Shown: positions 1-13,900, counted from the first letter of the stretch. The stretch: 64,000 nucleotides of DNA from Apis mellifera (GCF_003254395.2 NC_037643.1:7274963-7338962), one strand, 5' to 3'. Program-made: numbers and translations. Notes: generated by a model not told the origin, from the letters alone.

Positions 1-60
1 AGAGAGAGAGAAAGAGAGGGAGAGGGAGGAAAAAAAGAGGAAACGAAACAGAAGAGAAAA
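1..60. repeat. GA-rich low-complexity tract at window edge
   Basis: Almost pure purine: AG dinucleotides passing into GGA/GAAA runs. It continues beyond the left edge. Confidence 0.8.
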
Positions 61-2549
61 AGGGAACATCAGGTTCCTCGTGGCGGGGAGAGGGGAGAAT
101 GTGTTGAAAAGTGGAAGGTGAATTTTTAGTTTGCACACCGAGCTCGCGATTAAAGTCTATCGAGATCGAAGAAGATCTGGATTTGAAATTTCTTTTTTCT
201 TTTCTTTTCTTTCTTCCTTCCTTTCTTTTTTCTTTTTCATTATTGTTGTTTTCTTATTTCTTTTTCTTTGTTTTCCTTCGTTTCGATTTTCTCCTGAAAA
301 ATATATATGTATATATTTTAGTTTATTTAAGTGGGATTTTTTTAAAAACACGATAATTTGAAGGAAACGAATTACATTACCGAGCTTCTGGTTGATTCTC
401 TTTAATTCAATAATATTAAAGAGAAATCTCTTTTTATTGACTATCAATAATGGTAGAATTTTCAATCAAATTTTCTCACCCATCTTCCAAATACTAATAA
501 AATTAATAGACAATTATTCGAACCGATACAAACGAATCATCATCGCCCAAGCTATTCGCATCGCGAAATACCTCAGAATCCCGAAATGCCGCATCTCGAA
601 AGCGGAAAGCGGGAAACAAATTCCAACTTCCTCCCTCGCGAACACGCGCCATCTTTATTCGCAGACGCCAACTTGGACGCCTCGATTCTCTCTAATGCGA
701 GATATGGATACAAACTGGGGAGGGGAGGGGAGGGGGCGAGAGAGGATCATGGAAAAACAAGAAATGCCGCGGAAAGTTTCGTTGCAGATTATCGTTCTAT
801 CTTCGAGCAGGTACAGATACTCTCTCTCTCTGGAAATCTTTTTTTTTTTTACTACCACGACTACTACCACGGCAATCCTTTCCCAGATACGTGCCACATT
901 TCTCTCCCCCCGTAAAAATCCATTTTCCAGAGCACGATACGTTCGAAGACGCGGCTCGAGCGGCGCATTACCCCCTCCCTCTGCTCTTCATCCATCCTCT
1001 CTCTTCTCTGCTCTCTATCCGCTTCGAGATAGTTAAATTCCATCGTTTCACGAACTATCGATCGCGGTCTCCATTACTACGCTCAAAAGTCGTATCGGTC
1101 TCTATCCGAGTATCTCTAATATTTTTCCTTCGTTCTAACACGTTGGAGGGATACGTGTTTTGAAGGGTCGATTCGAGAGGCTGAAAACGAAAAATGGAAT
1201 AGAGGAATTTTGAGTTTGAGTAGATGGAGACATTTGTACTTTCGTAGACGAAAATTTAAATTAAATGTTCGATGAATAAATTTCCAACCGATATTTCTGT
1301 AAATATATATCTTTCAAAGTTGTATGAATATTTTAATATTGTATTTTACAAAGGAGAAATTGTGTACACGATTTGAGTAGAAACGAACTGTAAATGAGAT
1401 GTATCTCAAGATTTTCTAAGATCTTGCACAAATTGTATATTTTTGTAAGAATATAATATACTAGCTTTCCTTTAAACTCTCAGATACTCAGATTGGTTAA
1501 TTCGTGCGTAACTTTCAAAGATAGTTTTCTTTTAAATGATCTATAGATTTATCAGATCGACTGGTGTATATTTTTTTTTATTTAAATTCAAACAATTCCA
1601 ACTCTAATCGTTTACAATAGATTAAAATAAATATTACAAATTGGTAATTCTCTAGGATTAAATTCTTTTTCACAGAACAATGTAAGCAATTAAATATATT
1701 CCATACCTTTTTTTTTTTTTTTACATCGATCAATTAACTCCCGATTCAGCCCCAATTATATTAGAAAATTGTTCGTTGCAATTTTTAACAAGAAAAAAAG
1801 AAAAAAGAAGAGCAAAAAGAAATATTTTCCAAAATTATTTTTTCCCATCCTCCCATTGTTCGAATTTAGCCAACCTATTTTCTCTCAATAGAGCAACACC
1901 GAAACGTTTCAGTTTTACGTCAATGTCAGTTTTATCCCATTTTCATCCATCCTCTCTCCCTCCCCTTCCTCTTCCCATCCCCGTCGAGGATAGATCTTCC
2001 ACGGATAATAGCTTTAATACGTTTCCAGTCGTGTTTCTCGCCAACGAAAAGACGCGAAAGCGGTTGTCTCGTAAAAATTGCAACAGCAATAGGATGATAC
2101 TGAAACCATACACCCTCTCCTCCTCCCTTTCCTCTTGAAACTTGCAAGTATAAAAAAGCGCAGTGTTATTTATCGATCTACCGTTGCCTTTTGAATGTTT
2201 CCCTTTTAATTTCACCGAGGAAAGCGAGGCGGCTCCACCACCGTCCGTGGCTCGTCGTATTATTAAGTATCGGGTGGTAAAGTGGTTTCTGGGTGGGATT
2301 AATCTTGCAGGAGGGGTCGCCTCCTCCCTTGACCATCTTGAGAAAGGAGGGTGGCTGCGATGATTATATGGGCGAGGATCGATCGACGGGGGACGCTTCA
2401 ATTCAGCCGGAAGAGATGAATAAGCCGTGCCTGTGAATCATTGAACGGTTGCACAGAGCAAGTGAAGCAAGTTTAACGCCGTGTATTACTATCATTCGGG
2501 TGAAACGCATCCCTCCTTCCTTCTTCCTCTCGTTTCATTGGGTATTAAG

Positions 2550-2580
2550 GGAGAGAGAGAGAGAGAGAGAGAGGGAGAGA
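2550..2580. repeat. (GA)n microsatellite
   Basis: About twelve uninterrupted GA units followed by an imperfect unit. GAGAG is the binding word of the insect GAGA factor. Regulatory use is only a possibility. Confidence 0.85.
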
Positions 2581-4139
2581 TCGAAACCCGCGCGAAGGGA
2601 TACGATTCGATTGGGCGTTTAAATGTTTCTTTCTTTTAGAGAGACTTGCTTCTTCTTTTTTTTTTTTTTTTAATTGTATATAATGAATGGTCGCTGTCAA
2701 TTTTTACGCGATAAATTTCCAATTTTGAAGGAGGAAGGGGAGAGGAATATCGAATCGAGAGAAGGATTATTTGTTATAAAGGTTTTTTTTTTAGAATAAA
2801 ATTAAATGCGATAATTCGTAGTGAAAAATTAAATAGACAATGCGCGGTTTTGGGCGAGCGTGAACGAACTATTGTTATTGTTGTTGTTCGAAAAATAATT
2901 TCTCTCTTGGACGAGGACAATGGACCATCGGGGGAAACAAAATTGAACAAGCAAAAATTGAACAACGTATTAATATACTAGATCCATTCTTTCTAAACTC
3001 TAAAACCGACAATTTGTCCTTTTGGAAACGTTCATTTTTATTTCCAGAATTTGTTTGAATCAAAAATTGTGACAAGTTCTTTTTTCTTTTTATTATTAAT
3101 AATTAATAATGGTAAGAAATTTGCTCGAGAAGAATCACGATAAAATATTACTTCTCCATCTTCGACTATCCCTTTAAAACGAATTTTACGAATCGAACAG
3201 AAGAATAGAAGAAGGAAAATTTACTCTCCAACATATTCCTTCTACGCGCAAAACGTACGACTTGAAAGACGCGCAAATAACAGTGTTTGATCTTTGACAT
3301 CGTCGGTCAATCGATCGATCGAGTAAAGAGAAAGAGAGAAAGAGAGAGGAAGAGAGAGGGAATTGCCGGTATTTTAAGCGCAGTCCTCTCCACAACTTCG
3401 GGAGGCAAAGTTAACGCGGGTAAATGCGGAGGAGGGGGAAGGGAGAGAAAGAATGGCCGACCGTTGGGAAACTTTTCGTCGCTTGTTTTGCTCGTTCGCG
3501 TTTCCTTAAGAATCGGGAAGAGAGAAGAAGAGTCAATCCTGGCTGCTCGAGCGGAGAAACTCGTCTACAAATTTTAAAGAACCGCTCGTATTCTCGATCG
3601 TTGAATTCTCGACGTCCCCCATATTACCGGCTACCTCTTGCATCCGGTCATCCCATTCACACACACACACGCACAATATATTTCTCTCCAACTTTGACGG
3701 GAGGAATTTTATTCAACGATTATTCTATTTTATTTTATTTTATTTTCTCCAATCTAATTTCTTCTTTCTCTTTATCGATCGATCGAACACAATTTTTAAA
3801 CACGAAATTCAATTTTTTCTAAATAGAATCTCTCTCTCTCTTTGAGAATTCACGAAAGGAAGGAGGAAATAGATTATTTTAAATATATGGTTAAAAATTA
3901 AAAATCAGAATTGATTATCGTTTGGATTAGATTAAAAATGTAACAACGATTTGAAAAAAAGAAAGAAAATAGAAGGAATAGAATAGAAAGGAAAATTATT
4001 TAATCACGGACCCAAATCCCACGAAACAAGCTGCAGCTAATCGACCCATCCCCCTCCGATCCGATTCGTCGAGATAATTTTATTCCCCCGATGTACAAGT
4101 GGTCTCATCGATTCGCCGGTCATGTTCGACCGTTTAACT

Positions 4140-4560
4140 AAAGTTATCGGGCTGACCAGAGGAACAGAAGAATGGAGAAGAAGGAAGAAGAAAAACGGAG
4201 AGAATAGGAAAGAAAGAAACGAAACGAAGAAGAAGAAGAATGGACGAGTTAGAAAACCTTCGACTCTTCTCTTTTGCGCTCTCGTGCGTTTGTTTACAGT
4301 GGATCCAAAAGGGGGAGAGTGGGGGTGAAAGGGATTCGGGATGAACCAGAGGAGGAGGAGGAGGAGGAGGGGGTCGAGGTGAGCGGCGAGGAAAAATACG
4401 CGGAACATTGTATACGTAAGAGAGGAGGAGGTGGTGAGGGAGGAGACTGGGGGTAAAAGAGACAGCGAAGCGGGGGGATGGAAGGGCAAGCGGAAGAGAG
4501 AGATTGGGGAGAGGAAGAAAGAAGAAAAAGAGAGGAGAAAAAAAAAAGGATTCGAGGATT
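4140..4560 (+). repeat. Long polypurine tract (GAA/GGA-rich)
   Basis: About 420 bases in which the + strand is dominated by G and A (GAAGAA, GGAGGA, GGGGGA), with a short mixed stretch at about 4255-4310. About 380 bases later the bias inverts to pyrimidines. Both lie in the groucho upstream intron and generate long artificial Glu/Lys/Arg or Ser/Leu/Pro frames. Confidence 0.7.
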
Positions 4561-4939
4561 CTCGAGACGAAGAGTCGAGTGGTTGGGTGGTCGAATAATA
4601 GAGCTGCCCTTAATACCGTCATCCCCGCTATGCTGGGTTAAACGAGGGAAGAAGCCGGTGGAGAAAGCGGCTCGGGTTAGACCGAAACTCTCTCTCTCTC
4701 TCTCTCTCCTTTCTGTCTCGTGAAAATGGAAGGAAGAAAGAAAGAAGATATTATATATAGAATCGAAGGAAGAAAGGATAAGCGAAAGGAGAGAGAGAAA
4801 GGGAAGAATCGTCGGTCTCGTGGTTCCTGGCTCAAGGGATGTGGATTGGGGGAAGGAGGGAGGGAAGGAGGACAGAATAGAAGGGATGATAACATTTGTA
4901 TCATATTTAACGCTAGAACGAGCAGGTTAAGGGGTGGAA

Positions 4940-5110
4940 GACACTCTCTCCAACCTCCTTCGTCTCCTCCTTCTTTTCTCCACGGCCTTTTCTCTTCGTC
5001 TCCTCCTCCTCCTCCTCCCCCTTCCTATCCTCGTTTCCTCGACCTCTTGGTCCTCCTTCTTCCTCTCTACTTCATTTCTCTCCTCCATCGTACTCGACCA
5101 CCTTCCTCCA
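4940..5110 (+). repeat. Polypyrimidine tract (CTC/TTC-rich)
   Basis: The + strand is almost entirely C and T (CCTCCT, CTTCTT blocks). It is the strand-complementary counterpart of the purine tract ending about 380 bases upstream. No protein is supported: the frames across it are simple Ser/Leu/Pro repeats. Confidence 0.7.
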
Positions 5111-5696
5111 TCCTTGAGCGCCCTCCACCGGCCGAGTAATACCACTGAAATCAATACCACCACACTCTGCCTTCTATTTACACACGCTCATCGTCCGTAC
5201 ACAAATTTATTGCGTGTCCCTAGTAGCTCGCTACCCTCCTCCACTCTTCTCTCCTCTCCTCTCCTCCCCTAGCGCTCCTCCGGAAATGGTTCGCGACGGC
5301 GAATCACCGTTTCGAAGTGAAACAGAATGTCGAGCACGGCCGATTTGCCCCCCCTCCCCCTGTGTCGTGGTTGAATTTCCGTGATGTCATTGTCATTGCT
5401 CGCGATGTCGGTCGCGATTCTACTGTTCCGGCGAAACGAGAATGTCGCGTGGAATTCTTGGCGAGGAAACGATTTTGATAACGATAACTTTCTCGATCTC
5501 TCGAGTGGGCCTCGATCAGAGAACGTGTATCCTTGCAGGGATATAGATTTTATCGTGGTTGGAATGGCGAGAAAATTTCGTCACACCTAGAAAAAAATAA
5601 TCGATCGAGTTATTTTAAAGTGAAGAGTTTCTAATCGTCGGTTTAAAATCAAAGCGTATTATGTTAAATTTTATCATTTTATCTTTTTGAAACGTG

Positions 5697-5718
5697 TATA
5701 TATATATATATATATATA
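5697..5718. repeat. (TA)n microsatellite
   Basis: About eleven TA units followed by CGTACGTA. Confidence 0.8.
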
Positions 5719-5755
5719 CGTACGTAAGCGGCATTAATAATACCGCAAGCGCAAT

Positions 5756-5967
5756 TCACGTGACCATTAGCCACGTTAATTTTTCACCGACCGCAAGACG
5801 ATATTATTTTTCCTACGATTACAACTCGCACGACCGCAACTTCTGCTAATTCCCTTCCAGGCTACGATCAACTCCGGCGCAAGCCTCGCTAATTTGCCTA
5901 TAGCTACGACTACAGGAATTCGTTTACGAACCGCAAATTTTCCTAGTAGTAGTAACCTAGTCACGTG
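5756..5967. promoter_or_regulatory. Pair of CACGTG E-boxes in groucho intron
   Basis: TCACGTGA at 5756-5763 is a full 8-bp palindrome of the class-B E-box. A second CACGTG lies at 5962-5967. The 200 bases between them are less AT-biased than the surroundings. Such sites bind bHLH factors of the Max/USF/MITF type and can bind Hairy-related repressors. Function here is inferred from the motif only. Confidence 0.3.
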
Positions 5968-6416
5968 TCAATTACTCTATAACCGCGGATTGAATTTGAT
6001 CTCCAAGTATGTGTGCGCGTATATATGCACCTTGAACGATCGTTTCTTCCACGAATCGATTTTATTTTATTTTATTTTTTTAATTCTCCGTAGAATTTCC
6101 TCTCTGTAAAATTTCCACGAAACTTGAACTTGACGATTCATTGTAACGATTCGTGTATATATATATATAAAATACGAAGGAAATTCACTCTCTCGTTCAG
6201 TGAATAAAAGCTGGTTTCTTTTTCTTCTCTCTCTCTCTCTTGATAATTTTCCTAAATCATTTCCAAGAGCAAGGGACGCACACAGGTGGTTCTTCTCCGT
6301 AAACGGTGCATGTGCACGAACACCTTCGAAAGTACAGTATATATATATATACACACACAATGCAATGTCTGTCTACTAGCAGACTTGTAATGGATGGATG
6401 GCCGTTGTACACGATA

Positions 6417-6424
6417 TTACGTCA
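6417..6424. promoter_or_regulatory. CRE-like site TTACGTCA
   Basis: One-mismatch match to the CREB/ATF palindrome TGACGTCA, in the groucho upstream intron. Motif match only. Confidence 0.25.
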
Positions 6425-9400
6425 TTAGGAAGGCAATACTATCGTATGCGCCATACTTGGAGAGCTCGTTGTCTGTGGCGATTCATAAGGAGGGAGGGGA
6501 TTACAAAGAACGCGTTTCCTCGCCAACGGTAGATCCGCGATAATTAGGACATAAACCGCGAAACGGTTCTTGAATTAATAATCGTCCCTCGACGCATAAT
6601 CCGTCTTCTTTCGACGCTTCGTCCTCGACCCGACTTAAATGATGGTTTTAAGAACCAGTGTTTTATGGAATAGGGAGGAGGGAATTGATACGCACGAGGT
6701 GTTGATATATTCGTGGGGGGATCTTCGAGAGGGTTGATTAGAAAAAGAAAGAAAGGAAAGGTAAAAGTTGGTATAGGAAAGTGAAGGATTGATCGCTTAT
6801 TTATCGAGTTAAGAGCAATTTAAATTTGTGGGTGAAGAAGGATGGAGAATGAGATCTATCTATCTCTTGCTTTATCTAACCGAAGCTTAATTTGCCTGAT
6901 ATTTTTGCGTAAATTTGATCTCCAATCTGTAAAATAATAAATAATATGTAAATGAATATTTTTATACGATTTTATTGAACTTGTTACGGGAGTGAGAGTT
7001 AATTGTTGGCAAGTATGCAATTATTATTTTACAACGAATGAATCTATGATAAAACTAAATCGTTTGATTAATGTTTTCGTAAAAATGATTCTTCTTTCTT
7101 CAATATATTGGCGATCGTTCCTTTCCTTTTATTGTGAAATTTGTTACAAAAGTTGTAAAAAAAATTTTAACTACATAATAACATTACCTTCAATTGTCTC
7201 TTCCTGTTTCTTCGATTTATTTTTATTGTATATAATATTTTTCCCAGATATTAAAATATTTGTTTCACTTTTTCTTTTTTTCTTTTCTTTTTAACGATAG
7301 ATACAAAAGACACGTAACATCGTTTGCTCAATTGGATAAGATAAATTTTCCGGTCTGTCCTGCAAAAGGATTAATGATAAGTGAAATTGTTAAAAAAAGA
7401 GAGAGAGAGAGAGAAAAAAATTGGAATTCTTACAGGAGGAGGAGTTTCAGATTCTTTGAAAATCTGTTTCGTTTATGCACGCTCGCGTGCGTAGCTTTAG
7501 CAAGAAGTTCCCCGTGAAAATTAAATGCCTCTCGCTGCATAATTCCTCTTTTTTTTTCTTCTTCTCCTTTCCTTTTTTTTTTCTCTCTCTTGTTTCCCCT
7601 CCCTTTATTTATAGTTCGGTTCAAGCGCGCCGCCTATCGTACCGGGAATGTTAATGCGCGATGATAAATTTATTACAAAAAAAGTTCAGAGAGAGCCTAA
7701 CCTGGCCGTGATCCCGCGGCTTTTTTAAACTTTAAATCATTGTTTCTTCGGGGTTTCCAACCCCCCTCCCCATCCAAGTTTCCATCCAGCTATCTGGAAA
7801 ATTTAAATAGTTGTGCAGTTGTGGGCGAAACCACAACATTACCTACTTTTACATAAAGGGAAAGTTTCGAGATCTTTTATCCTGCGATATTTTCCAAGAA
7901 TTATCGCATAATTTCGATCGTTGGATTTCTTCTTCTTGAAAAATCAATAATTGGCGATTAATATCGATAACGCAAGCTTTTCTTCTCGTACGTGAATATT
8001 AGAATAGATTGGATTTTTTTCTCGGTAATTTGATAATAAAAAAGAAAAAAAGAAAAATAAAAGAATTACGCTTTTGCTCGTTTCTGTTCGTTCGACGACA
8101 CGATACATTTATTTAAATGAGAACAATAACGAGTCCTATTTTTCACATTTTCAACAGATACGAAGGCGAGCAATTTGCGCCTTCATGTTCGATCTGGCCA
8201 GCAACTATCCGCATTTTCCAGTTATACACAACCGATCTAATCTATCCGTCAGAAGTAACGAGCGACACGCGACTTATATTGCAACCGTCATTCATTTCCC
8301 CATACATTTGATCGAATTATATTGCAAAATTTAAAATTCCATTTACTAAAAGAAATCCATTTGAAAAAGAAATAGAGAAACGAGCAAACCGTGTCGATGC
8401 TGTATTCGAGAGAGAGAAAAAAAAGAAAATTATGAAAAATAGTAGAAGGATGATAAAAATCGATGCGTCGAAACATTTCTCACCCCAATTTCTCGCGGTA
8501 AAATTCCGTCCCGCGTGAAATATTTATTTTGCCAAGAAATCGTACACGGCATAAATACAAGAGAGAGAGAGAGAGAGAGTAGCTTCTCTTGCTACGACGA
8601 CGGTTCTAACATTTTGCTCGCGTAATACACGGCCAACCTCCTCTCCCCTCCGTGCCCTGCTTTTCGAGCCTCGTTACGTGCCGACGGGGGTGGTGGTCGT
8701 GGCTTGGGAACGAGCCGCTTGTAGAAACTGAGCGATAACTGGTAAATAAACGATGAAAGATACGTGAATTACAAATTGCACTTCCCCACCCGGCACACGT
8801 TATTTACCATTCCTTCGGTATATTCGGCGTGTTGTTTATCGTCTTACCTGAAACATACTGTGTGTGTGTGTTTGTGTTAGAGATCGTTACAACGTTAGAT
8901 ACATTACGGGCGCGCGATATATTCGAGACACGCGTTTTCCGTATGTTTAAAATATAAAGATGGTAATTCGGGATGGATGGATGGATGGATTTTCTGCTTA
9001 TTATATCCCAGCAGGAATTTTTCCGAGAATATTTTCAAAAAATTGTTCGTACGTTATTAAATGTGAAGAAAATTTTATTACGCGTTTGTTTATCGCGATT
9101 ACTTTTTCTTTAATTTGTCTTTTAATTAAGAATCAAGCTGGAGAATTTTGAATAGATTACCGATCTTTTTACAATGCGCACACACGATGTTCTTTAAGCG
9201 GATTAAACAGTACAGTATCGCGTGCACAAAATGGAAGATTCTATCTAGTGATAGCGTTCGAGGTAAGAATTTTATTTTCCCACTGTACGGTAATATTGAT
9301 TATCGATCGATCCATCTTACAATTTTTATAATACGCGTAATTATTAAAATTGGATATTTATCGATTATTATATTCCGTATCCCTTTTATTCAATTAATAG

Positions 9401-10249
9401 AGATAGGAATTTCGGTAATAATCTAGTAAATCTAATCTGACAAATGCGGTGAATCGTTAGAAATTCTATTTTGAACTTGGTACGAATGATAAATTGGATA
9501 AAATAGGATGGATGTATAAGGGATATCAGTTGGGCAGAAGTGGTAACTGATAACCATTGATAGCCCTATTCGCGGCTCGAACCACTCTGGTTAAGTTCTC
9601 GATCCGTCCGATACGAAATCGGGACAGTAAATGAGCTTCTGCCGCGATTCTACGACCGATTTATACGTATAAACAGAGCGCGTGTTATAAACGTATAAAC
9701 GTATATAAACATACGCAACTACGCTCGTACGTGGAAATTGTAAATAGTGTTGGCACGTATCGTAATGTTTTTGTAACAGTCTACGATATTTATTAATTTA
9801 CATCTTCTATACATATAATAATTTTTAAAATTTCGGTTTAAAAAGAAAAACCACCCTACTCGTGTTATCTTCCTTTCTTTCTCTTTTTCTCTCTCGTTCA
9901 AAAAAATATTCTCGCACGATTATTCGAAACGACACAGTCGCTAAATTGTTAATTTACATAGAGATTGTTACGCTGTTTAAAATTTGATAAAAAACACCAC
10001 AAATTATAACTGATAAATTTTCGAACTCGACGGAATCTTCCTTAATTAATAATTTATTTCAGGAAATTGATATTGTATAATTAAAATTAACTTTTTAAAC
10101 GTTCGAATCTATATACATTTCCTATACAATTTTAAAAGTAAGTTCTCAAAGTTTCTCTTAATCGACCTTTTTACCAATTATCCACGATCGAAAATAAAAC
10201 TTCCATCAACGCGTACGTGCAAACGGATCTAAACCCGGTATACATTAAT

Positions 10250-10700
10250 TATATCAGGTGAAAGAAGAAAGAGGAGAGAGAGAGGAGGTCACGTCAGTAA
10301 TGGGAAAGCACAATTTTATTATCGTTATGACGAGATCGGCGACGGTGGCGCTTGGCCTCGACACAGCGCACGACCATAGCTGGGATCCAGAATTGACAAA
10401 CGATCGGTCGAATTTTCCACGCTTCACGTACGCGCCCACCAGAATCGCGCACACGTAGAATCTTGATTGCGAAAATACCCTGGAATACCGCGCGACCAAG
10501 CAAAGCGCATTTACATCCCTCCTCTTTCTCCAACCCTCCTCCGCCTCTTCCATCCAACCAACGAGGAGCGGTGTAGCGTGGCGTGACGGCGGCGTAGCTT
10601 ACACGCTTGCAAAACGCGAGCCCCTCTATCCGGTGTACGCGCACTCGTCGAACGCCTGGCCATTAAGTTGCTGGTGCAATCAGAACGAGATTCGAGAGGG
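10250..10700. promoter_or_regulatory. CpG-rich patch upstream of first visible groucho exon
   Basis: This block has clearly higher GC and CpG than the flanks (for example GTGACGGCGGCG near 10580 and GTACGCGCACTCG near 10635). It includes a TCACGTCA word near 10288. It lies 240-690 bases upstream of the exon at 10935. No conserved protein frame is seen on either strand. It could be an internal promoter or enhancer of groucho, or an exon I do not recognise. Confidence 0.3.
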
Positions 10701-10934
10701 AGGAAGGGAGGGAGGGAGGGAGAGATAGGTTGCACGAGTGTCAAGATTAATAATATGTCTCTGAAGAAGATGCATCTGCTAGTCGAATCGTATAGGGAAT
10801 GTAGGTCGGTCTCTCCTCTATATTTCTCTCTTCTTCTTTTATCGTGTCGAAAAAATGTATACAAATAGAATTTTTATACGTTGCTAAGATTTTCCCCCTT
10901 TTTTTTCACAGATTCGTAATTTTTCTTCTTTCAG

Positions 10935-13900
10935 GACAGCGATGGAGAGAAAAGCGATCAAGACTTGGTGGTGGATGTTGCGAACGAGGTCAGTTATCAT
11001 CAATCCGAATTTATTTTGAAATCGTATATATAGATGAAAATCAAGGATCTTGTTTCAAGGAATCGTTTTATCTTAAGTGGATTTTTTCTTGTTCTCGTTT
11101 ATATTGCATTTTATGTATAATTGTGATGATTTTCTCCTTTATTTTTTTAATAAACTTTTATATTTCATTCTTTATTATAAATATTCGAGTTTGTTCGATA
11201 AACAATATATTAGAAATTTCTTGAAATATTATATACGTGATTTTTAAACTCTTGAAGTCCTTGATTTTTTTATTAACATCCTATTCAAATATTAATTTAT
11301 ACTTTTAGGGTACAGAAAAATATTTTATTACAGTTTAAGAAAAATAAGATAAGATTTGATATCTTTCATTGAGAAGTATTTCTTTTCTTTTCCGTAAAAG
11401 GAGGCATCGTCGCCGCACGCGAATGGCGAGCACTCGGATCCACGTGAGAACGGCACTCTAGAGAAGCTGGGCGCTCCAGGACACGTGGGGCCTATTTCCG
11501 GTGCTGGTTCGACATCCGTGAAAGACAGGCCACCCTCGCGGAGCGGAAGTTCCTCCGCTCGTAGCACACCGTCTCTGAAAAGTAAAGATGTAAGATCTCG
11601 CGGATAGCAAGCTTATTCGACGACTAATCGGTCCGGTTCTCTATTTTCTCTCTCAGAAATCATATTTCTGCTTGCGATATTTTATTAAAAAAAATTTGTT
11701 TGGCTTCTTTACAATCTTTAAAAAAGATTTTAAAAAAAAAATCATCCTTTCAACGTGCATGTCAAAGTGTCCTTAGGATGAACGGAGCTTACATGATTCC
11801 GTGATTTTCGAAGAATGAAACTTTGTGATCCGAAATAAATGTCGGATCGTATCACGATAAATTTGAAAAATTTACTTCTCTCATAGGTCATATTTTAAAC
11901 AACCAAATTTTTTTAAGTCAAACCAAAAAACATTTAAAAATATCCTTCGATCCATATTTAACTTTACATTTAGTTTCAAAAAAAAACAGAGAGTTTACAA
12001 ATTTTTTTCTGTCATTGTCAAATTTTACTACGTATTTTAAATCGTCAAATAGAAAAGAAAAAAGAGAACTATTTTCGAAAATAACGGACACATTTCGCTG
12101 TTCTCCTTAAACGCACCGTGTATACGTACACTCATGGCGGCAGTAGTAGCTGGAATTCGTGGCGCGAAGTTACAAGTCAATTTGCGTGGACGATAGAGAG
12201 GAAAGCAGCCCTCGGTTCGATCTCTCCTATATCTCTCTCTTTCTCTCTCTTTCTCTCTCTTTCTGTCTCTCTCTCTGTTCCCTCGTTATAAATCGGTGAA
12301 CCGGAAGCGGCCGCTTACACCGGCCGCGACAAGGATCGATGTGTCTCGTTGCTTTTGTGCGAAAGTCAAGCGTGAAATTTACAATTCCTTTCCACGATTG
12401 CGCCCGATAATAAACCGGTGTGCCCCGTTGGAACGAACCTCTCCAGATCGACAAGCCGGGTACACCTGTGGCGGCGGCGAGGGGGTCGCGCAGCTGTACG
12501 CCAACTATGGGCGGAATCCCTGGTCCCTTGGCATCGCGGGTCTATCATCCGCCATCGTCGCAGCAAACGCCACCGCAGGGCTATCAGGGTTTGCCGTCCC
12601 GCGGCAATGAGCCGCCACAATCGCCTTCACCGTACAGCAACTTACCATACGCCAGGACTTCGATGGTACTTCACCGTTCTAGCTGCTCGTTTTTGCTCGT
12701 CGTTCGTTGTTCCTAGAGGAGAATCTATCATATCTACGAGTTATATACCTTAGGCGTTTTTTTAAGGAACAGATGCAAATTTTTTGGATTATCCGAACGG
12801 TTTCTTTTCTTCTCTTTCTTTCTTTCATTCTTTCTTTCTTTTTTTTTTTTTTTTTTCTCAAGAAGTAGTGTTCTGATTTAAAGGATATTCATTTTTGTTG
12901 TTTAATTCGCAAAGTATAATGATATAATAGTATATGTAATTTGCTTGAAATTTTCTGAGAAGGTGGAATAAATTGAAATTAATTAGGAGATTGTGCTATA
13001 AGAATTGTAATCAAAGATCATTTAAAGGATAGTCAGGGATATTTGACATTTTAATTAAGTTTGAAACTAGTTAAGATTATCCGTTGTTTAAAAAAATTAT
13101 AGAAACTTTCAATGTACATATTATTATTAATTAAGGTTATTTTTCTTTTCTTTTACATAAAAAATGATTTAGATTTAGATAATGTTTTGATTGATTTTAT
13201 GAAATAATGTTTCTATTACATTTAAAAATAATGTATAGTGTGCATTATTGATAACTTTAATATATTTGTTATATATTTTTGATATAAATTTTCAAATATT
13301 TATTTTGTGATGTTTAAATATTTTAGAAATAATTGAGTTATCAAAAATATCGTAATCCAGGAATATCATAATAAAGCTTAAATTTTAACATACAAAGTAT
13401 TTTTGTTTCTCTATTTTTTTTATTTTGTATGTATGTATATATATATATATCTTTGTTGAACTTTATTTTTCATCGATATAACATGATATATATACTTATA
13501 TCTCTAAATTTATATCTCTCAATTTATTCAACATAAATAATCTTTCTAGTGATGTATTTAATTACAAGTTTAACTAAACGTTGATACATTTTTCTCTCTT
13601 TTACAGCTCGGCTTCGACGGTCATGTGAGGACCATCCTACCATCAGCTAATGGAATAAGCAATATTCCGGGTGGTAAACCGTATGTAACTTTAATTAAAA
13701 TCTTGTTTTTTAAGCATTGATTCCATTATTTTTAATAGAAACTAAAAAAAAATAAATAAATAAAAAAATTATCATATGAAATAAAACTTTTGTGAATGCT
13801 TATAATTGAATTATTTATTTCAGAGAAAAAAAATCAATTCAAATGAGTACTTACATGTTTCAAAATTTTTAAATTCAACAATGAATTCATTAATTAATTT

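Larger units (their letters stand above)
1..10934 (+). other. gro: Long upstream intron of groucho (no exon seen)
   Basis: No reading frame here resembles the Groucho N-terminal Q or GP regions or any other protein I recognise. The first exon in the window opens at 10935 directly after a polypyrimidine tract and AG. The stretch is richer in CpG and in purine/pyrimidine tracts than the rest of the window. It contains GA microsatellites, poly-T runs, TA repeats and scattered E-box and CRE-like words. The long frames in it are low-complexity translations of CT/GA tracts. An unrecognised small exon or enhancer cannot be excluded. That it is groucho intron is inferred from the missing N-terminus of the gene downstream. 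Confidence 0.6.

Noticed and set aside
111..465. Overlapping 76-102 codon frames on both strands near the left edge
   Set aside because: They are translations of T-rich/CTT tracts (Phe/Leu/Ser on +, Lys/Glu on -) with no family resemblance or splice context.
4037..5272. Several 60-160 codon frames on both strands
   Set aside because: They arise from the polypurine and polypyrimidine tracts; composition is simple Glu/Arg/Lys or Ser/Leu/Pro and frames overlap on all sides.
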